A stretch of DNA of 64,000 nucleotides from contig BJKQ01000001.1 of the NCBI GenBank assembly GCA_006538405.1, positions 3,906,001-3,970,000 on the forward strand, given 5' to 3'. This DNA comes from Hansfordia pulvinata. Its lineage: Eukaryota > Ascomycota > Sordariomycetes > Xylariales. This document shows, piece after piece, positions 54,951-64,000 of the stretch; the stretch's first letter is position 1; each line of letters opens with the position of its first letter. The notes beneath the pieces were generated by a model. It did not search any database. It saw only the letters and a list, made by a program, of their open reading frames with translations, and was not told the origin of the DNA. The position numbers and the translations under genes are program-made.

Positions 54951-56960
54951 CAACCATGCCATCTGGGACGCCGCAGACAAGGCTGGCGATCCCTCGATGT
55001 TCATGAAATGAAGGAGCTGTGTCTACAGGTCCCTATTTTCGAGAACCAGCCCCTTTAAGCTGTCCTCACGATCCTTTGTGACCACAGATACACTGCCGGA
55101 ATGAAGCCTTCTAACTTCGGTCTTTATAAAAGCATCAAAGACTTCATCACCAACTCCGCCTCGTTCAACTTCAAAAACGGCGCCTATCCCCAAGAAGCAA
55201 TGTTGACAGAACCCATCTTCCCCAACGCCCCCGAGGCCCCTCGCCTCACTATATTTAATAGCCCCAGGGAGCTGGATGGAGAGGAAGAAGCGATGCAAAC
55301 GGCGTGGGCGCATAAGCGACGACGACCTACGTCGCTGGCGCCTCAGGGAGCTTACAGCGCATGTCCCTTATTCATGCGCTGGAGCAAATAATGCTATCTG
55401 GACCCGACATTCTTGCGATGCAGGTTCTTTAGAGACGGATCACTGACCTGGCTGCCGTTGCTTATAAATGGCCCCTGTCCTTAATTTTAACCATTAAAAG
55501 CGAGATCGAGTGGCACGACCTTAAGGAGATGTTCTCCCGTTCGCGGGCTGGACGGTACATTGCGAAACACGTAAACAGAGCCCCGGAGCTTAAGGCCTTT
55601 CACATTGCTTACGTTCTGGAGATGGGATCATTGCCGGCCAGCGCTATGTCCGGAGACAGGGTGTGCAGGCTCAGGTGGAGGAACGGTAGAGAGCACACAA
55701 CGACGAGTCTAAAGCTCCATGCCGTGGGGCAGTGAGATACTACAGAGAGAAAGCTGGTGTGCGCCCCGGTTCATGGGTATGGGAGCACACCCGCCTAGGG
55801 AAGGTAGACCTTAAAACCGGACAAGTCAGAAGAACGGTATCTGGTAGGCTTCATTTAATATAGCCTGGGCACACCGATCCTGCCACTTAAACATGATCTT
55901 TAAAGGGGACAGTTTGCTGTCCACCAATTGCCTGGTGTTAAACTGGGGTGACGGCTTTCATGACCTTGATGGGCTATTCCCTCAGCCCCTTAAAGTGTAT
56001 TAAAGCGGTCCATTTCCTTAATTTTCATGATTAATTCCCTAAAAGTACTCGCGGCATTCGTTATCTATCCGCGTATACTTACTCAGGTGCCTCTAATAGT
56101 GGCGTTGAATGATTCTGCTAAGCACGTTTCACCGCTTCCATTATCTTGTAACGGGCCGGGCGAGCTTGTATGTGTTAAGGACCAGGAGGACTCATGCGCG
56201 TCGTCAATTGATGCACGACAAAATCGGGAACCCGGAAGGTACCGTCTGCAAAAACAGTCCCCTTCCCGACGGCACGGGCCCGTCTTGTGCTGAACTGGAT
56301 CTGGCATTCTTTAACGCTCATGGTCACTGGCCCCAAGTGCCTAGCGGAATAGCTGGCTTACACTGTAGTCAATTATCCCATCTGGTAGATTCAAGACTTC
56401 ATGCCTCTGATACTCGAGACACGAGGTGGGCGCGGTCTCGTAGTTATTATTGCAACAGAAGCCTCTTGCGGGCCAGTACTCATCATTGGGTCCTAGTCTC
56501 CACAGTGTAAAAGGTGAGGCCAGACTAGATGAAGCCCACTGCAGTACATGTTGTAAGGACGACCGTCAACAGCAGGGCGTGGTCCGCTTTTTACACAGTT
56601 AAGCTTGGGTAAAGATCACCCTGGACATCCGACATATTGTCGTCAGGTATTTTGAATTCCAAGCTCCGATCGTGGCGGAATATGACGGCCGTGGGTGCAT
56701 GCTGACTGCTCCCGTAGCTTCATAATAGGAAGTAAGCTCGCAGATAACCCCCCTTTATAACACGAGTAGACCCTATGTCATCAACAAATATCCGTCATGC
56801 ACGTAATTGTCGTCCTCGTTTTGGCTTTGAATCTCCCGAAACACCGCCAGAGTTCCACACTCGACCGCTCGCGGTTTACTACTTCCTTCCACCGTTGCAG
56901 TAGCGCTGAAACATATCGCCGCCTGTTGATCCACCGTCACGTGAATGGCCCAGATTCCGA
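54951..56960. other. Repeat-like region downstream of the retrotransposon remnant
   Basis: AT-richer than the gene DNA, with short frames interrupted by stops. It looks like decayed mobile-element sequence, but no domain could be assigned. It ends at the SmB stop codon. Confidence 0.45.
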
Positions 56961-57991
56961 CTACCTGCGAGGCGGCGGGTTGAATCCGGGAGGGGGGCCA
57001 CCACCAGGGTTGAAGCCAGGCGGCGGGAAGGGCGCATTTTGCGGGAATCCAGGAGGGGGGAAACCGCCGGGGGGAAGCCGGGAGCAGGGGCTAACAACAG
57101 GTCAGCGCATCAGTACCATCATCGAAAAAAGCTGCATTGTTGACTTACGACCACCTCTGCCACCAAAGCCAGGAGCACCAGGGAACTGAGGAGGAGGGAA
57201 TGGGGAGCGGCACCGCCAACACCCGCAGCAGGACCCTACCCAGAAACGTCAGTATATGGACTCCCCTCGGGATAAGGCTGCACGTACAGAAAGAGAAGCA
57301 GGGGCCGCGCCACGACCAGCGGGGCGGGAGACACCAGGGCCGGAAGTCAAGCCAGTAGGAAGACCTCCAGCAGTGCTCTTGCCGAGACGCGTGCTCGGAT
57401 CCGCAGGAGGTGCCGACTCGACTGATAGCGACACGATATGAGCACCGCGGACGATAGTCAAGCCCAGGGTTCTCTTCTCTTCCGATTCGACGGTTTGGGT
57501 GCCTCCAGGAGCTGACGCGCCGGGGGCGGCAGCCTTGTTCTGCTTGCGCTTGATGCGCCTAAACTCTTCCGTGTCGGCGAGGACCAGGTTCATGTGCTGT
57601 CACATGTTAGCTCATGCGGCGCCTGAGTCGGCTGCGCAAGAACTTGCCTTGTCAAAGGCCAGCATCTGTCCAGTCATCTGGCGGCCGTCTATCAACGTTA
57701 CTCTCATCCGGTAGTTGATCTTCTCGCATCGTTAGCTGGGGCAGGTCCACGAGGCGCTCATGAGGAAGCTTGTTGGAGGGGCGCGAAGCGCGTAGAAGAG
57801 CGGGCGGGGCGGGTCGGGTGAGGGTGGAACGTGGAAGCGAAAGCACTTACGTAGCCGGCCTATGAAGGAGATAGTGGTTAGCCTGTGATGTCAACCTTTG
57901 AGATAGCGACGGACCACGAGCGCCGGGGCACTGTGGTGGCAGTAAAGCCGAAGGAGGCGGAGCTTACCATCTTGCCTTGCTTGTTCGACAT
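56961..57991 (-). CDS. SMB1: Spliceosomal Sm protein B, two apparent one-base frame losses
   Basis: Exons (5' to 3'): 57968-57991, 57851-57859, 57648-57719, 57288-57596, 57149-57235, 56961-57090. The start reads MSNKQGKM; exon 2 is only 9 nt (Ala-Gly-Tyr). The Sm1 motif YRMRVTLIDGRQMTGQMLAFDK and Sm2 LGLTIVRGAHIVSLSV are intact, followed by the Gly/Pro-rich tail with PPG repeats and a PPPRR end. SmB is one of seven ring proteins of the U1, U2, U4 and U5 snRNPs. The exon 3-exon 4 intron (57597-57647) uses a GC donor (AAG-GCAAGT) with GCTAAC branch and ACAG acceptor. The Pro-rich tail changes frame at the G runs 57202-57205 and 57069-57074; one C added at each restores a 210-residue protein, the normal size. 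Confidence 0.86.
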
Positions 57992-58712
57992 GATTGCGGT
58001 GGGCTGCCCTGGCAGCGACAGTCGCGGTGGAAGAAAGAAGCTGGAAAGGATATGTCGGTTGCGCTCGGCGATTCCAGCTCAAAGTCGGTCCCCGGGTGAA
58101 GCTGGTCGCGGCGTCGACGTGAGGTGTGGTGATGTGGGCTCAAGCGGCGTCGGCGTGCAGTTACTTCGTCAGTCAAGCTTGTATGGACGGTGAGGGAGCA
58201 GAAAAATGGGGCTAGCGCGGGCAGGTCGCGAGGCGTGCGGCAAGGCTGTAGCCTTCGTCGAATGGTCTGCGTTGAAAACGCAGCGGAGGTAGCTCCCGTC
58301 TCCATGTCGCTGAAGAGATACCTGGCAAATGCGGCCTAACTAAACCTTGACTTCCATTGGCTCACAAGCGCCCCGACTCAGCTCGACGTATACCGACTGG
58401 GGACAGTCCTAATAGCATCTCTCGCGCAGGAACTTAGGCCGTCGAGATGTGGCTGGTGTGGCTAGTGCATGTCATCTAATTCGCCACAGCAGTGGAGGCA
58501 CCTTCAGGTTCGTCGCCCACCGCACCGCCAATCCCCCACAACCTGGAAACTAGGGTTTTCGCGGCCAAAAACCCTCCGTAATTTTCGCCCAGGCCCGGTC
58601 CATCGCGACCTGCTTTAGTCCAGTGAATTTCCGACGTTCAGATCTTCATTCCACCATCACCACCACTGTCAAGCACCTGATCCCCGGTCGTCCACTAACC
58701 ACCGCAGCCACC
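57992..58712. promoter_or_regulatory. Bidirectional promoter between SmB and RPL11
   Basis: The 721 bp separate two outward-facing housekeeping genes. Near the RPL11 side there is a telobox-like TAGGGTT (58551-58557) and an AAAAACCCTCC word, plus an AT-poor leader. Shared control is an inference from arrangement only. Confidence 0.5.
58551..58557 (-). promoter_or_regulatory. Telobox-like AACCCTA site upstream of RPL11
   Basis: AACCCTA on the minus strand lies about 156 bp before the RPL11 ATG. Tbf1-type telobox sites occur upstream of ribosomal protein genes in many ascomycetes. The match is short, so the role is uncertain. Confidence 0.4.
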
Positions 58713-59357
58713 ATGGTATGTTGCCAGGCACATTTGCTGTCGCCCCGTCGCAGTGCCAATTGCTAACATGTCCGCAGTCCGACAAGGCCCAGAACCCCAT
58801 GCGGGAGCTCCGCATCCAGAAGCTCGTCCTCAACATCTCCGTGGGCGAGTCTGGTGACAGACTTACTCGTGCCGCCAAGGTGCTCGAGCAGCTGAGCGGT
58901 CAAACCCCCGTCTACAGTATGTTTCCGCCGCGCCTCTTTCACTACCTCTGCGCATGCCGCTGACCCAACTCTCCGCACAGGCAAGGCCCGCTACACCGTC
59001 CGTACCTTCGGTATCCGCCGTAACGAAAAGATCTCCGTCCACGTCACCGTCCGTGGCCCCAAGGCCGAGGAGATTCTCGAGCGTGGTCTCAAGGTCAAGG
59101 AGTACGAGCTCCGCAAGCGCAACTTCAGCGAGACTGGCAACTTCGGCTTCGGCATCAGCGAGCACATCGACCTGGGTATCAAGTACGACCCCGCGATCGG
59201 TATCTACGGCATGGACTTCTACTGCTGCATGACCCGCCCCGGTGAGCGTGTCACCCGCCGCCGCCGCGCCAAGTCCCAGCTCGGCTCCCGCCACCGCATC
59301 AACCGCGACGAGACCGTCAAGTGGTTCAAGTCGAGATTCGACGGCATTGTCCGATAA
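58713..59357 (+). CDS. RPL11: 60S ribosomal protein L11 (uL5)
   Basis: Exons 58713-58715, 58778-58916 and 58981-59357 encode 172 residues; yeast L11 has 174. The first coding exon is only the ATG: a 62-nt intron (GTATGT donor, GCTAAC branch, GCAG acceptor) follows directly. The protein reads [37 protein letters not shown], then [20 protein letters not shown], and a C-terminal [19 protein letters not shown]. uL5 sits in the central protuberance of the 60S subunit and joins with 5S rRNA and L5 before assembly. The whole domain is conserved and no frame error was found. It faces SmB head to head. Confidence 0.95.
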
Positions 59358-60401
59358 GCGCGCAAGTGCGGACCTCAGGTTATGAGATGAGGGATGATCG
59401 GGACGGCGTTACTGGATGGCATTGATTCTGGCGGATCTGGCAAAAATAACTGCATTCATTCTGGGTCTGTATCTAGTGGTTTTCATGGTGGAAGGCATCC
59501 GCCCACCTAGCTCGACTTGAGGAAAATCAAGTCAGCTGCGGCCTCAGAGACCGACCGGCGCACTGCCGGCTTCCCTCCATCTCAGAATCTCAAAAGTGAA
59601 AGTATTGACACGATTGTAAGCTTCCGCGTCTCTTTCTTGTATGGTGTCTGTGAACGCGATTAACGTATTGGTGCACCTCATGGGCTGCGTCGTGCCAATT
59701 CCGCGAGGTCGTCTCGCGGACCGACCATACGCATGTAAACGCCCCTGTCGCTGGAAAGGGAGGCACATCGCTGCTCGATATTTTGATCTGGATCCGTCGC
59801 TTGAGCTTGCACCGTCATCTCAGTTTGCACATGGCAGGCATTCAAAATCTTATCGTCGCGGCACTGCTTGGCTGGCGTGCAAAGACAATTATCATAAAGA
59901 CGATGAATAAATATTACATCTGTTGCCTAATCGATCTTCTCTCCGTGACAAGCGATCTCATCTAGTACTCTCCTCGCCGTCTCTTCCATCGACGTTTTGC
60001 CGCTGTCAGTCGGTACGCAACCGACAACTCGCGCCTTCCTCACATGACCAGTTTCCGCACCTTCCACGGACAATTCCAACCGTGGCATTTTACGCTGTGG
60101 TCTTGCACAGGCCACTCCAAGATGTAGTTTCTCTCCTCCCTTCTCTTCCTCGCTCGGAATTTGGTGGGTGAACCTTGGCAAGACCGGTGCGTTTCTATGA
60201 GAGCATCGCGGATCTCGCTGCTACCATCACCGATATTCCACAGTACATTTGAGTTAAAGACCTTCACCCCCTTCCCCGTCGCAGAGGCCTCATCATCCGT
60301 GTGGGCCCTTCTGCCTTGGCCTCCGTTTCAACCTGGCAAGCCCCGAATGAATCGCATGAGGCTCTACTGTCGACCTGTCTTTACCAGCCGGAAAGACCAG
60401 G
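59358..60401. other. Intergenic region between RPL11 and the large unknown protein
   Basis: No supported gene or RNA. A short leader exon for the downstream gene could lie here, but I cannot place it. Confidence 0.5.
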
Positions 60402-63400
60402 ATGCTACCTAAAACACGACAAACGCGACGACACAGCTCTTGGTCGGCTCACTCAGATGGACAGCCTTCAGAGCTTGCCGAAGATCCAATCGACTGTGCT
60501 CTCTCTTGGCCAGCCGATGAGCCAGCATCGCGCGAAATGAGCTTGCCCAAAGTGTCCAGCACTCACGCAGCCACCTGTGTCGTCAAAACGGGAAAGCCAC
60601 TGGGTACCCGGAACCCTCCGCCAGCAGTCAACAACCACAGCCGTCCACAGCCAGACCTTATCAATCTCGAACAATTAGCAGACAGCTTCAGTGATTCGAT
60701 GAAGTCCGACGTTGGCTTTGTGGACACCGGTACAAGCGACGCGGCAAGCTTCGATGGCCATCCTCCTGACGATATGCCCAGCGATCCACCATTGTACACC
60801 ACGAAACCCCACCACGACAAGGCTGTCGAGATGACCAATCCTGACGCTGAACAAGAAACAGTACCTCTCCCGGATGCCACTGTCCAGTATCTGGAGGCAG
60901 AACTGGAGGCTCTCACCCCATCAGCGTCATCTGATTACCTATCTCCGAGGTCGAAGCTGGCAGCCGCAATGCAGATGTCGCAACAGAACCGAGATCTTAG
61001 GAAGACCATCGCTTTGAATGATTCCAATGACAACACTGGCGAGTTGAGTCGGAGCCAGATGGTTTCTCACGGCGTAGGAAATGGTGTATCGGAACATGAA
61101 CCTGGACTTGAGGACGACCACAACTATGAAAGCCAATCTCCGAAAAAAGCATCGAAGGCCCCTTCGAAGCAATCAACCATGCGACCCACCAAACATCGAT
61201 CTTCATCGAAGTCCGAGACTACCCAGGAAACTAGAAAGAGACCCCGCTCCACTGAGCCGGTCGAGTCCGAGAGCCCAGCTTCCACAACAAGGCCAACGAA
61301 GAGAAAAAGCCCAAAACAAGGGGCGAAAGACGACAAGAGTGCCGCTCCTGCTGAGAGAAAAATACCCTCGCCGCCGAAGCTCACAGCAAGGCGGGTGCCC
61401 AAAGCTCCGTTCTTCTCGGACTCGACAGGACAAGGCGAGGCGCCGGGCTCCCATGCCGAGACTCAAGTGGAAAGAGAAAGCCATGGTCGACGCTCAATTG
61501 CCCCAGTGCTCACAACAGACAATGCCGGAATGAAGACTAGTCTTGTATCTAATGGTCTAGCTCACACCCCCGAACGAGGTCGTCCTTCTGAGCCTTCGAA
61601 CGTTTGGGAAGTCCCAGACTCTCCCCACCGAGCTTCGACGCCCGACACGCTGAAGCGTTCAACTGTCGCTGTTGGCACGAACTCCAACGTGAAGAAGAAA
61701 AGGAATCCTGTCCAAATTGAGGTGGCATCGCGTGCCTCTCTCCCAGTCAATAGAGCAGCCAAGCACAACTCGCCGACAGATGTAAGCCAGACGAGTAACT
61801 CAACACGAACAAACGGTTCAGGGTCAACAAGCAAGTGCAAGAAGAAGAGAGCCCAGGGCAGTTCGATTATCGCCACCCCCAGGAAGCCTGGAATTGGAAC
61901 TGAGCAGCATGGTCTTGGCACTAAGCAACTTAAGCATGACTTTTCTGTTGCAGCCCTGGAGAGTCCACATCACAGCACCATAATGACTCGTTCCAGAAGT
62001 CACGCGAGATTCGGAACTGAGAAGCATCCGGAACCTCATCATTGCACTCCGAAGAATGGTGCTGAAGGCTCTCTTAGCGAGCTGCTTGTTCAGAAGGAAG
62101 GGACTTGCGATGATGCAGAAGCAGTGTCTGTGCCGATTGGAATGGCTTCAAGGAAGAAACGGAAGGCGGCTGAGGTCGCCTTGCCACCGGCCCAAACGCC
62201 AGACAGTGAACACTCAGTGTCTCTGCCAAAGAAACCAAAGCCAGAACTGACTGTGAGTTCGGCAGTCGTCCTTTTCGAGACGCAGGGCAGCATCATCGAT
62301 TTCATTGGGCAGCGGCACAAGCTCAAGAGCTCTTCTCTCGCTTCCGACCCCAAGAAAACAAATGAGATGGTCCGCACGGCGTCAAATACCTTGGAGATGA
62401 GGAGCGATAGCAGCAATGTTGACGGAATAGAATGCAAAGCAATTGACAACACGGTCAACGAGGAAGCGCCATTGGAACAGTTCAAGGCCAGCGACATGGC
62501 CACGGCCGTGGAGGAATGCGCAATCATCGAGAGTAAGGGCGCCGCTGATGTTCCAAGAACCGTCAAAGGCGCCCAGGCTCCCGCAGGGGTCGAGGGTCAA
62601 ATTGCATCAGGGATCGGCAAGACTGCTGTGCCGGAGTTCACCAAACTATCGGTCCAGCCTATGGAAACCAGATCGAAGGCACCCATCATGAATCAGCCTG
62701 CGGTGCGCACTATTGATCCGGGCGAACACGATGCCGCGCAACGACAACCCCCTTCGCAGCATGGCAAATCCAATGATAGTACAATGGCATGGACCGCAGG
62801 CGCAGTGAATCATTCGAGGCCAGCTATCTCAACTACAAAAGCCCAGCCTCGAATCGCCGCTACCTCCGTGCAGCCGCGTTCAACTGGGATGAAAGATGTC
62901 GCTCGAAGACCTAAGGAGATTCGACCCCGTGACTACGGCCATGGAGCTCTCCCTCTAATCCTCCAGGAAAGACCAAACGCAGCAGGAGGGACACACAGCG
63001 TAGCTACTGGCCTCCGAAAGGACGGCCTTGGCATTGAGAACCGGGCAACGAAGACAGTCGACTGGGAAAAGAGGACCCAGCCAAAGACAGCGCGAAAACT
63101 CGCAGCGTACGATATGTCCACACTTGAAGACCGCAATGGGAGCTCTTCGTCCAGACAACATGATGACCAGGTGCCGCAACGCGATATGTACCAAGAATTC
63201 GGAGATTTCGCAAAAATACTCGAGGATGACTTTCGTGGAGAGATCGCAAAATCAGGCAGTAATGTCGAGCAGCGAAACGCCTTGACTCGAGACAGAGACT
63301 CAGCACCAATGAGCAGGCGGAACCAGGAGGACGATGGTTATGTTGAGGATAGTTCAGACACCCCGCGCCGATGTGACGGCGGTGCTCGTCAACGGCTGGA

Positions 63401-63757
63401 CGAAGTGGATTGCGCAGGCCAAGATTTGGCGGATCGTCTGCACGCCATAGTTGAGGTCAGTGCCCTCACGGTGTACGTCTTTCAGGCGCTAACGTGTCAT
63501 AGGCTCTTCTGGCACGCATCAAGAGCAAGGAATCCGCCGTGAGCGGTGTGCACAGCGAGTACCAAAAGAACGCCTCGAGGCTGATATCGCAGATCAACCA
63601 ACGTCACACCCACGAGCTCCGGAGCATCACTGAGGAGTATGACCAGGATCGTTCGCAAATGACCAGTCTCTATAAAGCCTTGTCTGAGAATGGGAGATCA
63701 GCCCGAGATCGTTTTGGCTCTGCTGAAGCTTATTTGGCAGATATGATCGGGGAGTAA
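60402..63757 (+). CDS. Large disordered, probably nuclear protein with C-terminal coiled coil
   Basis: Exons 60402-63455 and 63503-63757 join in phase 0 across a 47-nt intron (GTCAGT donor, GCTAAC branch, TAG acceptor), giving 1102 residues. Most of it is Ser/Thr/Pro/Lys-rich and appears unstructured. Basic clusters that could be nuclear localisation signals occur at about residues 430 (KKKRNP), 480 (KCKKKRAQG) and 583 (RKKRKAAEVALPP). The last 90 residues are helical and charged: LARIKSKESAVSGVHSEYQK, then ISQINQRHTHELRSITEEYD and SLYKALSENGRSARDR. That tail is the only part conserved enough to suggest a fold, a coiled coil. No known domain is evident; chromatin or kinetochore association is only a guess. 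The ATG at 60402 is the first of a long open frame; MSLPKV (60537) is an alternative start. Confidence 0.65.
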
Positions 63758-64000
63758 ACTATGAGAAAGGGGACGAGATCTGTACGTTGCAACAACTAAA
63801 CGGTCGTGCAGCCCATCGTTCTGCGCGAATGTTTCTCACCAACTAGATGGGTCCCAGCTTTTGCTTTGGTCGACGCTACGTACAATGTATTGAGATCAAG
63901 GATCATTATCACCGAATTTTGCTGGGGAGGATTGAGGCCTGGTACTGTGCGCGAGGGCACATGGGCGGAGTTTACATGTAGGCTGGCGCTTTGAGACTTG
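63758..64000. other. Downstream region to the window edge
   Basis: Probable 3' untranslated sequence; nothing else was seen. Confidence 0.5.

Noticed and set aside
1..64000. CRISPR arrays, tRNA or rRNA genes
   Set aside because: None seen: no spaced identical repeats and no cloverleaf with GTTCGANNC box. A covariance-model scan would be needed to exclude divergent RNAs.

Overview
The window is nuclear DNA of a filamentous ascomycete (Pezizomycotina). Short 40-140 nt introns with GTAAGT/GTATGT-type donors and GCTAAC/CTGAC branch sites interrupt GC-rich coding exons. The protein set (SLX9, KAP114-type importin, REV7, SmB, 2EXR protein, DH-domain RhoGEF) is typical of Sordariomycetes; the class is inferred from protein similarity remembered, not from a search. 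No prokaryotic operon, CRISPR array, tRNA or rRNA was recognised.

Layout. 0-2.7 kb: 3' end of SLX9 and a convergent Ulp1-family deneddylase. 6.8-11.4 kb: a 1513-residue RhoGEF. 13.2 kb: a short DCC1-like cohesion protein. 16.2 kb: a small secreted expansin-like protein. 18.2 kb: a 2EXR protein. 20.2 kb: an FAD monooxygenase. 21.9-23.0 kb: REV7 with a polyglutamine tract. 24.0-24.6 kb: a 530-bp MITE with long terminal inverted repeats and a TA target duplication. 25.8-29.1 kb: KAP114/importin-9, convergent with clathrin heavy chain (29.8-35.1 kb). 36.3 kb: an FMP32/CCDC90-like mitochondrial coiled-coil protein. 38.0 kb: an unknown protein. 40.3-44.5 kb: pyruvate carboxylase in ten exons. 44.5-52.7 kb: an 8-kb stretch with no supportable gene. 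52.7 kb: mitochondrial pyruvate carrier MPC1. 54.4-55 kb: remnants of a Ty3/gypsy chromodomain retrotransposon in a repeat-like region. 57.0-59.4 kb: SmB and ribosomal protein L11 as a divergent pair. 60.4-63.8 kb: a 1102-residue disordered, probably nuclear protein.

Most genes are housekeeping and independently transcribed. Pyruvate carboxylase and MPC1 both handle pyruvate, but about 8 kb of gene-free DNA separates them and nothing suggests co-regulation.

The most striking pattern is eight one-base losses of reading frame in three otherwise conserved genes (five in clathrin heavy chain, one in the FMP32-like gene, two in SmB). Every one falls at a proline codon inside a run of C on the coding strand, and every one is corrected by adding one C. 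The simplest reading is under-called C/G homopolymers in the assembly; true mutation or -1 recoding at C-CCN is the alternative that needs excluding. Other points of interest are coding microexons (5, 9, 15 and 21 nt), a GC-AG intron in SmB, and a strongly recurring intergenic GTACGAGTAC-type word.
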